From JADLGH01 sp964586675 (GTDB lineage Bacteria > Desulfobacterota_D > UBA1144 > Nemesobacterales > UBA2774), in contig CAZPHQ010000015.1 of the NCBI GenBank assembly GCA_964586675.1, positions 1-64,000 on the forward strand: DNA of 64,000 nt. Direction: 5' to 3'. Made by a program: the position numbers and the translations under genes. Below are positions 1-8,274 of the stretch, in pieces. The notes under the pieces are model-generated. The model worked only from the letters and a program-made list of their open reading frames with translations, was not told the origin of the DNA and did not search any database. Within the stretch, counting starts at the first letter, position 1. Each line of letters begins with the position of its first letter.

Positions 1-8
1 TACTTTTA

Positions 9-302
9 GTTTAAATTACTTTTATGTAGTCTAGAGGTGCTGTAACGTGTAATTTTGGGATTTTTGTTTTATGTGTTTCAATTCCTTATAGGTAGTCTAG
101 AGGTGTGAGACGTCCAAAATGAAAAAAGCGAACGAAGGCGGTTTCAATTCCTTATAGGTAGTCTAGAGGTAAATGATTCAAACAGGGGACTCTTTACAAG
201 CGGCCGGTTTCAATTCCTTATAGGTAGTCTAGAGGTCTTTTTTGACTTTTCCGTTCACACGGTCACTCGACGGTTTCAATTCCTTATAGGTAGTCTAGAG
301 GT
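9..302 (-). CRISPR. Type I-B CRISPR array, 4 repeats plus one decayed terminal repeat
   Basis: Four identical 30-nt repeats lie at 75-104, 141-170, 207-236 and 273-302, separated by unique 36-nt spacers. A fifth copy at 9-38 matches 26 of 30 positions and has lost identity mainly in its plus-strand left half. Read on the minus strand the repeat ends in ATTGAAAC, the usual 8-nt crRNA 5' handle of type I-B systems. Handle orientation, the decayed copy at the far end and the promoters at the other side all agree: the leader is at 303-423 and transcription runs right to left. The newest spacer should therefore be 237-272 and the oldest 39-74. More array could lie to the left of the window, but the decayed copy looks like a terminal repeat. 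All spacers have exactly the same length. Confidence 0.97.
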
Positions 303-313
303 CCATCCATCCC

Positions 314-342
314 ATTGTAGTCATTATATATTCAGTTGTCAA
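314..342 (-). promoter_or_regulatory. Leader promoter P2 (array-proximal)
   Basis: On the minus strand the -35 box TTGACA (342-337) and the -10 box TACAAT (319-314) are exactly 17 bp apart. The expected start point is about 307, roughly five bases before the first repeat. This is the obvious promoter for pre-crRNA. Confidence 0.75.
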
Positions 343-376
343 AGATCGGCGAACAAACTTAAGGTTCTTATTGAGC

Positions 377-405
377 ATTGTATGAAAATCTGCTTTCTAT
401 GTCAA
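377..405 (-). promoter_or_regulatory. Leader promoter P1 (array-distal)
   Basis: A second TTGACA (405-400) and TACAAT (382-377) pair with the same 17-bp spacing and the same hexamers as P2, exactly 63 bp further from the array. Its transcript would begin near 370 and carry most of the leader. Confidence 0.65.
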
Positions 406-423
406 CTTATTTAATTAAATCCG

Positions 424-473
424 ATTTCCGTCGATGTCCCAGGTTTATAACGCTATCGGAGGTCGACGGAAAT
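424..473. repeat. 11-bp perfect inverted repeat at the cas2 stop codon
   Basis: Arms 424-434 and 463-473 are perfect reverse complements (ATTTCCGTCGA), separated by 28 nt. The right arm begins on the cas2 TAA codon. It could end the cas operon transcript before the leader or bind a dimeric protein. There is no clear U-tract, so a classic intrinsic terminator is doubtful. Confidence 0.6.
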
Positions 474-736
474 TATATAAACAGCTCTTCGCCGCCCTTC
501 TTGACTCCGATCAGCTCTCTTTCCGAATACTTGGTGGTTCTGAATGTATAAAAGATGAGGGAATCGTATTCCTCTTTTATTATCTTTTTCAATTCGTGCT
601 TGAAGCTTTCAAACTGCGCCTCTGTGAGCTCGCCTTCGAGCACTGAATTCTGAACCCAATAGAGGTACTTCCTCGCTGTTTTGAGTACCTTCGCAACTCG
701 CTTCTGTCCGACGTCGTATACCAGTATTATAAACAC
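473..736 (-). CDS. cas2: CRISPR-associated endonuclease Cas2
   Basis: 87 aa, normal for Cas2. The N-terminus begins with the beta strand MFIILVYDVG, giving the conserved metal-binding Asp8 of the Cas2 ferredoxin fold. Cas2 dimers bridge two Cas1 dimers in the spacer-integration complex. It is the last gene of the cas operon, 12 nt after cas1, and directly borders the leader where the integrase works. The gene is intact, so adaptation looks possible. Confidence 0.95.
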   Translation of the reverse strand: MFIILVYDVGQKRVAKVLKTARKYLYWVQNSVLEGELTEAQFESFKHELKKIIKEEYDSLIFYTFRTTKYSERELIGVKKGGEELFI

Positions 737-748
737 CTGTCGCCGCCT

Positions 749-1750
749 TCACCATTCCCAGACGAACGGTTTGTATTCTTGCTCGCCCATGATGTGCTTC
801 TCGAGTTTATACAACTCAAGCCTTATCAGCCGCCTGTTCGATACAGGCCTTCCAATCTTCTTGTGGGTGATGGTAGTCTGAAGCCTCTCTTCGAACTCCT
901 TCGAAAAAATCTTCATCCCGTCCTCGTTCATTACCACTCCATCCATACGTGTTTCGAAGTGCCTGTTTTTAAGCTCGCCCTTGTTGATGAGGGAGAATAT
1001 CATCCTGTCCACGAGAATTGGCTTGAAGATTTCCGCGACGTCGAGGTTAAGCGTGAATCTCCTGAAGTTCGTTGAATGGAGATATCCGATTCGCGGATCG
1101 AGATGGGTTTTATATATTTCGCTCAGCACCGAAGTATAAAGAAGCGAGTTCCCGAAGCTTATGAGGGCGTTCATCCTGTTCTTCGGTGGCCGCCTCGTCC
1201 TGCTTTCGAATCTGAAATCTTCATTCTCGACTATGTCGTCGAACACGGAATAGTAGACGTCCCTGATATTTCCTTCTATGGCCATGAGCGCACCCGTGCT
1301 CGACTGGTCGCTCAAAACAGAGGACAGCTCCCTGATTTTTAAGCTCGCTGCCTGGATACTCGGGTTCTCTTTTCTCCTGGCGTAGTAGTCGAGTGTCTTC
1401 AGGATATTGCTCACGGCTCCTTCGACGAACTTTCTTGCGAGCGCGATCCTGCGCTCCTCGTCGAGATAAACCTCGGCCTGCTTCAGAATCATGTGGCCGG
1501 AATTTAAATGCTCCCTCGGATAGAAGCTTCCGACGTAGTAGCCGTAATGATTAAAGAAGTGCATTATCATTTCCTTTTTGGACGTGAATTCCAGAAAGCG
1601 CTTGTTGAGCGATACCTCCCCGAAGATCATGAGCTCCTGCGTGCCTTCTATGGGGATGAATTTTTTCTCCCCGGCTTCGTTCTCGAAGAAGAGTGTATTC
1701 TCTTTACGCTTGAGCTCCCCGTCGCTGAATACGAATATCCTGGATTTCAT
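749..1750 (-). CDS. cas1: CRISPR-associated endonuclease Cas1 (type I-B)
   Basis: Integrase that inserts protospacers at the leader-repeat junction. The frame is open from 1807, but I choose the ATG at 1750, where the protein begins MKSRIFVFSDGEL like other I-B Cas1 proteins; a GA-rich stretch (AAGGGGA) lies upstream, and the longer start would overlap cas4. This gives 333 aa. The three metal ligands are visible: Glu159 in AIEGN, His225 in YLHS and Asp237 in LDVAEIFKP. It follows cas4 and precedes cas2, the usual order of an adaptation module. Confidence 0.95.
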   Translation of the reverse strand: MKSRIFVFSDGELKRKENTLFFENEAGEKKFIPIEGTQELMIFGEVSLNKRFLEFTSKKEMIMHFFNHYGYYVGSFYPREHLNSGHMILKQAEVYLDEERRIALARKFVEGAVSNILKTLDYYARRKENPSIQAASLKIRELSSVLSDQSSTGALMAIEGNIRDVYYSVFDDIVENEDFRFESRTRRPPKNRMNALISFGNSLLYTSVLSEIYKTHLDPRIGYLHSTNFRRFTLNLDVAEIFKPILVDRMIFSLINKGELKNRHFETRMDGVVMNEDGMKIFSKEFEERLQTTITHKKIGRPVSNRRLIRLELYKLEKHIMGEQEYKPFVWEW

Positions 1751-1778
1751 GTGTTTTCTATATCCCCTTCTCTTTCCC

Positions 1779-2288
1779 CTAGCACCAGCAGAATTCTCTA
1801 TATGCACAGTTCGTGCAGTACCCGATTTTCACCGGCGGTGGAGGCGTCTCTTCGGATGCGATATTTCTGATATCCTCCATCGCGTCTTCGAGCTCCTTTA
1901 CTGCCTCGTCCGTCAGAGAGACTTTCTCTTTTTTCTTCTCCTTTGGGAAAAGGAGCTCTCCCTCGGCGTCTATACCGTATTGCCTGAGAACGTAGAGGTA
2001 ATAACAGAGCTGCATTTTTGCGGCATGCGCCGCCCTCGAGCTTTTCTTGACTTCGCCTATGACTATCTTATCTTCGTCCAGTCTGGTCAGATCCAGTACG
2101 ACATTCTCCAGGTGAATTTGCTTCCTGTTTCTTTTGTACGATGTATCGTTTATGAATCTTCCCATTTCCAGATAAGTATTATCTTCATCCGGGATAATAT
2201 GTCTTGCCATAAGCCACGTTTCACGTCTGCATATGTAGTAGTAGTCGATTAAGGTGCCGTTAATTTTCAATTCTTCGACTTTTACCAT
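1779..2288 (-). CDS. cas4: CRISPR-associated exonuclease Cas4
   Basis: 169 aa RecB-like nuclease that trims prespacers and helps select PAM-containing ones for Cas1-Cas2. Four iron-sulfur cluster cysteines are likely: Cys20 in YICRRETW and a C-terminal group among Cys158, Cys161, Cys167 and Cys169. The GEVKKS stretch (about residues 78-83) is the nuclease E-x-K motif. The start overlaps the end of cas3 by 7 nt, so translation is probably coupled. Cas4 is a common companion of Cas1/Cas2 in type I-B. Confidence 0.93.
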   Translation of the reverse strand: MVKVEELKINGTLIDYYYICRRETWLMARHIIPDEDNTYLEMGRFINDTSYKRNRKQIHLENVVLDLTRLDEDKIVIGEVKKSSRAAHAAKMQLCYYLYVLRQYGIDAEGELLFPKEKKKEKVSLTDEAVKELEDAMEDIRNIASEETPPPPVKIGYCTNCAYREFCWC

Positions 2289-4687
2289 ATGGCTACTCCC
2301 CCCTTTAATTTGTAGCCTGTTTCGACATCATAATATTCATCAAGTTGAGCGAATGCTACGAACGGCATGCTTTCCTGTATGGCTGGAAGATTCAGCCCTC
2401 CGCGCGCAGGAACCGATACCATATATTCGTGAAGGGCATTTTTGATTTTTTCGTATTCGTTTTTTCTCTCAAAGAAATCCGACAGATGGCTGATTTTTAA
2501 GAACTGTTCCCAAAGGGAAACGGCTGCTGCGTCAGATTGTATGAAAATATCGACTTTTTCATAATCTTCATCGATTAAGCTGAATGACGAGATCCCTTTA
2601 TCCCCGTCATAATTCAATTTGTAAAATGCTTCGAGAATATCACGTGATTTTTGGTCCGCTTTTGCAGCGGAAACGAGACTGTAATAGTTTTCGATCATAT
2701 AGAGAAAATCGGATTCGGGGATTTCAGTTTTGCCGGATAGTATTTTCCTGGTTATATCAAGAAGAATTGAATTCTTGTTGTAAATGTAACTGGCGAAATC
2801 TCTTCCGGTCTTCTCGTCTATAAGCCTTCTGACTCTTACCTCTCCGCCTAAAGAAAGTCCATTTCGATTACATCTTCCGGCAGCCTGGTTTATGGAATCG
2901 AGCGGAGCGAAATCGCGGTAAACGATGTCGAAGTCTATATCGACTCCCGCTTCTACGAGCTGTGTTGAAACTACAATCCTTTTGTTTCCGTTTCTGATGT
3001 TCTTGATGCGATCGAGTCTTTCCTTTGGTATGATGTGAGTCGAGAGAAATGCCATTTCATCTTTTCCAATTCCATACTCTTTCAATCTATTGTAAAAATC
3101 CTTTGCTGAGCCTATTGTGTTAAAAATAAAAAGAAATCTCTTATTGTTTGTCCATACTTCGGATATCGTGAGGTTCGCGAATTCTTCAATGGTTAGCGGG
3201 TTCGATATTTCCGGTTTGAGTTTTACCCGGTTCAGTTTCTTAAAGTAGCTGTTTCTCTCAACAAGCGGTTTGATTTTCTCCCTGGGAAATATTAAAGGCT
3301 CGGTTGCGGTTACAAAAATAAAATAGGTGTTAAATTGAACGGAGATAAAATCGATAATCTCGTGCATTAAAAGCCAGTACTTATGAGGGATGCTTTGAAC
3401 CTCGTCAAGAATAACTATGCTTCCCGGAATACGGTGAAATTTCATAATGCCACGATTCCGGTTTGAAATGAGTGTCTGAAACAGCTGTACGAATGTCGTA
3501 ACGATAATCTCGGAGTTCCAGCTTTCGGTTAGAATTTTAGAGGCGTTATATTCAAAGTCTTCCTCGTCTTTGGAATCCTCCTTCATTCTATAATTCATGT
3601 CCGACAAGTGGTGATGTTTCAAAAGTACGGTGCTTGGAGGTAAGGCGTCATTTTCCTTTAGAATATCCTTCAAGATCGAATAGTTCTGATCTATGATACT
3701 AAGAAACGGTAAAGAATATATAATGCGAGGGTTGTACCCTTTCTCTTTTTTAACCGTTTCTCTCAATTTAAGGGCAAACGAAAAAGATGTGATAGTTTTG
3801 CCAAGACCTGTGGGAAGATTAATCGAATAGATTTTTTCATTGGTATCTACACCGTTTTGCATAACCTCCCGGAAAGCCTTTTCTCTGAGGTTGTTAATCT
3901 CGTTATCTTTTTTGGGGAGAGAGTCCTTGTACCTTGCTACAATATCTGGTGTAAGCTTATGATGGTTACGTAATTCGGAAATGGCTTTGAGCCCGCTCGC
4001 AGTTACGGCCACTTCGTTCTTGTCGGAATCGAGAAGGAGGGAATAGATGAGGTGTACCAGGAAATAGGCGGAAAGCCCTTTAACGCGAAGAAAGTCTTTG
4101 ACTTCCTCTTCCATGTCGAACGATTTGTCTGTGAGATTCTCGAGTTTCTGTGCTAGCCAATCATAAGTAAACGGATTTCCAATCTTGCGTAGAAGGGCAT
4201 CGAATTTGATTCTGTCGACGCTTGAAAGCTGGTCTTTTAGTAAGGACTCGTCCTCACCGTTTATGATCACCTCGGAATTTATGTCTGCCAGGTTGCCGTG
4301 ATGCTTTCTGCAGGCCAGGAAGGAAGCAAACGGAAGAACATCATCAAGTTCCGACAGCCGCCCTTCCCTTTCGAGTAATTCCTGGACTAGAAAATAAGCG
4401 GCCACTGCCCCAAGCAACGAATGTGTGCTCTTTCTGTTTTTCAGACTTTTCATTTTTTCTGCAGGAGCGGAAATATAGGCTTGAAAGTAGCCGCTGGACT
4501 TGCCGATATCGTGACAAAGTGTAATGATTTCGACAACCTTCTTTAATAAGTCCCTGTCTATGAGTGAAGAGGGGTTATCATCAAGTGACATGGCCGCAAG
4601 AGCCGCTACGGATTGCAGATGATCTTCAAGGGCTTTCCCCGGATGGGATAACAGCCCGGAGCTAGAGGAAGATAATTTTCTCTCCAT
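2282..4687 (-). CDS. cas3: CRISPR-associated helicase-nuclease Cas3
   Basis: 801 aa, full length. The N-terminal HD nuclease shows CHDIGK (His59, Asp60, Lys63), His89 and the KHHG pair His129/His130. The superfamily 2 helicase follows: Walker A TGLGKT at 293-298, a DEVQ box at 428-431, then STQLVEAGVDIDFD and the QAAGRCNRNG arginine-finger motif. Cas3 is recruited by target-bound Cascade and degrades the DNA 3' to 5'. The HD domain is fused here, not a separate Cas3''. The start overlaps the end of cas5 by 26 nt. No active-site loss is visible, so interference should work. Confidence 0.97.
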   Translation of the reverse strand: MERKLSSSSSGLLSHPGKALEDHLQSVAALAAMSLDDNPSSLIDRDLLKKVVEIITLCHDIGKSSGYFQAYISAPAEKMKSLKNRKSTHSLLGAVAAYFLVQELLEREGRLSELDDVLPFASFLACRKHHGNLADINSEVIINGEDESLLKDQLSSVDRIKFDALLRKIGNPFTYDWLAQKLENLTDKSFDMEEEVKDFLRVKGLSAYFLVHLIYSLLLDSDKNEVAVTASGLKAISELRNHHKLTPDIVARYKDSLPKKDNEINNLREKAFREVMQNGVDTNEKIYSINLPTGLGKTITSFSFALKLRETVKKEKGYNPRIIYSLPFLSIIDQNYSILKDILKENDALPPSTVLLKHHHLSDMNYRMKEDSKDEEDFEYNASKILTESWNSEIIVTTFVQLFQTLISNRNRGIMKFHRIPGSIVILDEVQSIPHKYWLLMHEIIDFISVQFNTYFIFVTATEPLIFPREKIKPLVERNSYFKKLNRVKLKPEISNPLTIEEFANLTISEVWTNNKRFLFIFNTIGSAKDFYNRLKEYGIGKDEMAFLSTHIIPKERLDRIKNIRNGNKRIVVSTQLVEAGVDIDFDIVYRDFAPLDSINQAAGRCNRNGLSLGGEVRVRRLIDEKTGRDFASYIYNKNSILLDITRKILSGKTEIPESDFLYMIENYYSLVSAAKADQKSRDILEAFYKLNYDGDKGISSFSLIDEDYEKVDIFIQSDAAAVSLWEQFLKISHLSDFFERKNEYEKIKNALHEYMVSVPARGGLNLPAIQESMPFVAFAQLDEYYDVETGYKLKGGVAIW

Positions 4688-5387
4688 TTTCGAGCTCCCA
4701 ATAGGTTTTTGGAACTACTCTTATCTCCTTTCCTTCGGCTTCATATATAACGTCGTTGTATTCCGTGACTATCCGCTCGGGAGTCATTTCTATGGGGAGT
4801 CTCTCTTTGAAATATTTTTTGCCATTTTCAAACTTAATGCTGTCCTTGCGGCTCGCGAGCTGATACACGGGGACGACGGAATGGATATCCGTTTCCTCTT
4901 CGGAGTGTTTAATCATCTTGAATTCCCCTCCGAACGAAAAATTACACAATAATTCGCTGAGACCGAGGGACGGTGTGTAAAAGGACTTATGCCGGGCTAG
5001 ATTGTCTTTAAGAAGCTCATACATATCATCGTTCGTATGAGAGAAGTACAGCCTGAACTGCACGTCTTTAATAAATTCTGTCCTGATCAGGGTTCTCGGC
5101 GAGTGCGCCCCCTTGCTTACCGGAATCCAGTTGTTGTCTTTGGTGTTGATAAGATTCAGCCCGAGCCGTGTTTTATTGACAGGCTTTATAAGCCTCAGCG
5201 CGATCCAGGCATCCTTTTTTGAGAAATGGCTCAGATATTCCTCTTTTCCAAGGCCTATAATCGCGGCTATCATTCCGGACAGAGAGGTCCTTGGGGGTAT
5301 CGAGAAAGACAGCGGGGACGAAGTCGAGTAGAACTTTCGGAAATGGCCGAAATCGCCCCAGACATCGAATGTCAGAACTTTATCCAT
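4662..5387 (-). CDS. cas5: CRISPR-associated protein Cas5 (type I-B)
   Basis: Cascade subunit that caps the crRNA 5' handle and contacts Cas8. The N-terminus VLTFDVWGDFGHFRKFYST is the Cas5 signature of I-B systems. Two starts are possible. The GTG at 5399 forms a GTGA overlap with the cas7 stop but has no Shine-Dalgarno sequence; the ATG at 5387 has a GAGAG just upstream and begins MDKVLTFDVWGD, so I prefer it (241 aa). The other choice adds four residues. It sits between cas7 and cas3 in the normal I-B order. Confidence 0.93.
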   Translation of the reverse strand: MDKVLTFDVWGDFGHFRKFYSTSSPLSFSIPPRTSLSGMIAAIIGLGKEEYLSHFSKKDAWIALRLIKPVNKTRLGLNLINTKDNNWIPVSKGAHSPRTLIRTEFIKDVQFRLYFSHTNDDMYELLKDNLARHKSFYTPSLGLSELLCNFSFGGEFKMIKHSEEETDIHSVVPVYQLASRKDSIKFENGKKYFKERLPIEMTPERIVTEYNDVIYEAEGKEIRVVPKTYWELENGEKIIFL

Positions 5388-5395
5388 GCCGACTC

Positions 5396-6394
5396 TCACA
5401 CTTGGATTTCAACTAAAGGGATAGAGCCAAGGGCGCCGGTGAAATCCACTTTACTGCCACTGGCCGTAAACGAGACCCTGTCGTCGGATTTGTATTCGAT
5501 CCTCTCAATTTGGTCTCTATGTCCCGAGAGAATTTCTACCATCTCTGTAATGTCGAGTGAGAACTCGGATATGTCTCTTATGGCCTGGTCTTCTCTATCA
5601 TCTTTTACCTCCGCAATCCTGACCATTTTGTCGAGGTCTCCTAGATGGAAGTTGGATTCTTTGTAAATGATCCTGAGAAGGAGCCTCGGCATCTGCCCCG
5701 CCTTGGACCGGGATATCAGATTCTTGGTTCCATTCCAGATTCCGTCGAGGAGAAGGGAAATGTCATTCTCAGTCAGCCTGGTATCCTTGGCCGCATTTTC
5801 GTTGATCACGCCCCAAAAGGCTATGAGAGAATATGATAAAAAGTATTCTTCTCTGAAGGTTTTCTGTTCCATACCTTTTCCGGAGGCGAATGCGCCTGTG
5901 CCCTTTATGTATTCGAGATTTACCCTGTGAAGAGAGGTTCCGATTCTGAACTGCACCGGTCCCGTGTGAGTCACGGAGCTCTTCTCTTTCGATGATTTTT
6001 CAATGGGGAGTGTTACCCCGAAGAGGCGGATATCAATGCAGTCCCTGAGAATATTTTCGTTGACGACCTTTCTCATCTCAGAAAGTTTTATGTCGCCCTT
6101 CCTGATTTCTTTCCCGGACGAGTCTTTGAGAAAGTCTTCCGCCCTCTGCTTGGCGTCCTGAATGTTGCCGTCCTCGTCACTTATCTCTCTTACGAATATT
6201 TCCTGCTGCTTGAAATCTTTCAGGTAATCGCGAATGGTTCGTTTCAACCTAACGTCTGTAACAATATTTTTCCCTGTTTCCTCGTCGATCCTGGGCTTGT
6301 TTTCATCCACAGGGTCCCCATTAGGATTGGCATTTGTCACATCATATAAAAACAGAATTTCGGATCGATTGGTGATTGTGTCATGATTGCTCAT
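5396..6394 (-). CDS. cas7: CRISPR-associated protein Cas7 (Csh2 family), Cascade backbone
   Basis: Backbone subunit that polymerises along the crRNA spacer. The protein carries the Csh2/Cas7 start EILFLYDVTNANPNGDPV (about residues 12-29). The frame is open from 6418, but the ATG at 6394 has a strong AAAGGAG Shine-Dalgarno sequence about 8 nt upstream, so the protein is 332 aa. It overlaps cas8b by 14 nt and runs directly into cas5. The Csh2 subtype together with Csh1-type Cas8b and the repeat handle assigns the locus to type I-B. Confidence 0.95.
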   Translation of the reverse strand: MSNHDTITNRSEILFLYDVTNANPNGDPVDENKPRIDEETGKNIVTDVRLKRTIRDYLKDFKQQEIFVREISDEDGNIQDAKQRAEDFLKDSSGKEIRKGDIKLSEMRKVVNENILRDCIDIRLFGVTLPIEKSSKEKSSVTHTGPVQFRIGTSLHRVNLEYIKGTGAFASGKGMEQKTFREEYFLSYSLIAFWGVINENAAKDTRLTENDISLLLDGIWNGTKNLISRSKAGQMPRLLLRIIYKESNFHLGDLDKMVRIAEVKDDREDQAIRDISEFSLDITEMVEILSGHRDQIERIEYKSDDRVSFTASGSKVDFTGALGSIPLVEIQV

Positions 6395-8138
6395 CGTTCT
6401 GCTCTCCTTTGTAAACAAGGTTTGTTATTTCGTTTGCCAGATTCATACCGCACGCAAGGTAAAAATTGATTTCGTCGTTTGAAGACTTCCACGAACTGCC
6501 GGCTTCGAGTAAATACAAGGAAATGGCCCCGGCAATTTCTCTTTTGCCTTTGTCGAAGGATTTGTATTGCTCGAGCTTGTCCTGAACCTTGGGGAGTAAC
6601 CCTTTTATCTCCCTTTCGCTGAGCTTAAGGCTCTTCAGGTGTTTCATGAAAGGCTTGGCTTCTCTTTCACTGTGCTGCTTTCTGAGAAGGAGCTCCGTGA
6701 GCGTACCCAGGAGGAAAATCCCCCTGGCCTCGGGGTTCGAAAATGATTTTCCATATTTCTCGAAAAAGGGAGTAAAAATATCTGTATGCATAACGGTCTC
6801 CTTGAAATCTATAAGGCCTAGTTTTTCAAAAAATATCAGGCTTTCCAGGGCGTCTTTGACGCTGTAATAGAAGCTGTCACCCGCTTCCGATTCAATAAAA
6901 TCCTTTCTGATCTTGTTCAGCATGACCTGGAGTATGAAGTCGAAATCGAGATTCCCTCCCTTCATAGTCTTGTCGACTATCTCCAGAAAATATTTGTCCA
7001 GATCGTTGCTTTTCTTCCCCTTGTCTGACTTCGAGAAGAAATTCCTTATTCGGCCGAAATTGAATTTAAACTTCTCACCGAATAGCTCGTCTATCTCTTT
7101 TTTGATTTGAAAGATTATTCTCAATCTCGAAGGGAGGACGTCTTCTACGAGCAGCAGAACTCTCTCTACGCTTCCCGATTGCTCCCGGCTTAGAAAGAGA
7201 AAACTGAAAGTAACGAAATCGTTATATCTTCCGAGTATTCGGAGTATCCTTTCTTCCCTACGCTCGAGCTCTTTGCCGTCTCTTTCTGTAATCGTTTGTT
7301 CCTCTCTGGTGATTTCTTCCAGTATATCGATAATACGGCTGCCTACTTCGTCGCTTCCTATAATGGATTTTGGGATTATATAGTAGAAGATTCCATAAAA
7401 GTTGAACCTCCGTTTTTCGATGAGGAAATTTTTGCCTTCTTCAAGGCTCAGCTTGCATTCGGCGCATACGGGATAGTTTTTCCATGCTTCCTCTTCCCTG
7501 AATCCCCCGGATATAAAGCCGGGCTTGTCTAGCGTGTAAAACTTGAAGGTGTCGAGTCTCCCGATTACGGAATCTTTAGTCCTGCCGCATAGCGAGCACA
7601 TCCTGTTTTTACTCCCCACTTTGGCGTCTTTTTGATTTACGGCGTTAAGCAGGTAATTACAGAACGAGCTATACTCGCCTATGTATTTTTCATCACCTTC
7701 CCTGATTTTTATGGTAATCATCGAATTCTTGAGGCTCTCGTATTCCATTATCTGCTGCAGGATGTCGGCCTCGTTCAGGCGGAACGCGTTTTGGACAGCA
7801 GTGAGAAAAGTCTTATCTTCTTCATCCAATAAGGATAAGTCTAACCCCTCAAACCAATTTTTAATCTTCAGGTTGAAAGTCTTCGCGAGTCCGGTAACTT
7901 TGGAAACCGGGGTGAAGTTTGTTCCGTTAGGCGAGCCCTTTCTATACAAGTATTTATTTACTTTCCCTTCGTCGAACTCTTCGAGTTTTACCTCAAGGAA
8001 ATTAAAACCGGCTTCGCTTTTTTCGAAGACTATACAGATAACGTTCTCGGCTCTTGGGTCTTGGATAAGAGTACCCAAGGCGCTTTTGCCATCGCGTCTT
8101 AAAATTATATCTCCAACTTCTTTGATAGCGTGAATCAT
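6381..8138 (-). CDS. cas8b: CRISPR-associated protein Cas8b (Csh1/TM1802 family), Cascade large subunit
   Basis: 585 aa large subunit that recognises the PAM and recruits Cas3. It shows the family's zinc-ribbon pairs CSLCGR (Cys181, Cys184) and CAEC (Cys225, Cys228). First gene of the seven-gene operon cas8b-7-5-3-4-1-2, all overlapping or within 30 nt of each other. The start has AGGAA upstream. A strong sigma70 promoter lies 54-82 nt upstream, and its -10/start region is the match of the pseudo-crRNA at 8275-8345. The whole effector and adaptation operon, but not cas6, would be controlled from that point. Confidence 0.95.
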   Translation of the reverse strand: MIHAIKEVGDIILRRDGKSALGTLIQDPRAENVICIVFEKSEAGFNFLEVKLEEFDEGKVNKYLYRKGSPNGTNFTPVSKVTGLAKTFNLKIKNWFEGLDLSLLDEEDKTFLTAVQNAFRLNEADILQQIMEYESLKNSMITIKIREGDEKYIGEYSSFCNYLLNAVNQKDAKVGSKNRMCSLCGRTKDSVIGRLDTFKFYTLDKPGFISGGFREEEAWKNYPVCAECKLSLEEGKNFLIEKRRFNFYGIFYYIIPKSIIGSDEVGSRIIDILEEITREEQTITERDGKELERREERILRILGRYNDFVTFSFLFLSREQSGSVERVLLLVEDVLPSRLRIIFQIKKEIDELFGEKFKFNFGRIRNFFSKSDKGKKSNDLDKYFLEIVDKTMKGGNLDFDFILQVMLNKIRKDFIESEAGDSFYYSVKDALESLIFFEKLGLIDFKETVMHTDIFTPFFEKYGKSFSNPEARGIFLLGTLTELLLRKQHSEREAKPFMKHLKSLKLSEREIKGLLPKVQDKLEQYKSFDKGKREIAGAISLYLLEAGSSWKSSNDEINFYLACGMNLANEITNLVYKGEQNDEQS

Positions 8139-8170
8139 ATTTGTATTTCCTCACAACGCCCGCCCGGATA

Positions 8171-8192
8171 GAATATCAGGACACTACCATAA
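8171..8192 (-). promoter_or_regulatory. Cascade target site of the CreR-like RNA, over the cas8b start point
   Basis: Read on the minus strand, this 22-nt stretch equals the first 22 nt of the pseudo-spacer (8293-8314) at 20 positions, including 13 uninterrupted ones. The mismatches fall at spacer positions 6 and 9; position 6 is the base flipped out in type I Cascade pairing. The three bases before it (8195-8193) read TCA, a believable I-B PAM, and form part of the -10 box. Binding here would block promoter melting. Confidence 0.8.
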
Positions 8193-8220
8193 TGATAATC
8201 TATCTCAGGAGCCGAGTCAA
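8192..8220 (-). promoter_or_regulatory. cas8b operon promoter
   Basis: Minus-strand -35 box TTGACT (8220-8215) and -10 box TATCAT (8197-8192), each 5 of 6 to consensus, with a 17-bp spacer. The expected start point is near 8185 and the 5' UTR is about 46 nt. The promoter overlaps the site matched by the divergent pseudo-crRNA. Confidence 0.8.
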
Positions 8221-8274
8221 ATATTTCGAGATGAATAAAAATAGGTTAAACTATTAGCCCCCATGTCATAGAGT

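Larger units (their letters stand above)
303..423 (-). promoter_or_regulatory. CRISPR leader
   Basis: AT-rich gene-free stretch between the end of cas2 and the first perfect repeat. It sits on the side opposite the decayed repeat and upstream of the array in crRNA orientation, as a leader should. It carries two sigma70-like promoters listed separately. New spacers would be inserted at the 302/303 junction. Confidence 0.85.

Noticed and set aside
323..342. A TATAAT box close to the leader TTGACA.
   Set aside because: Only 8 bp separate them; the TACAAT at 314-319 has the right 17-bp spacing.
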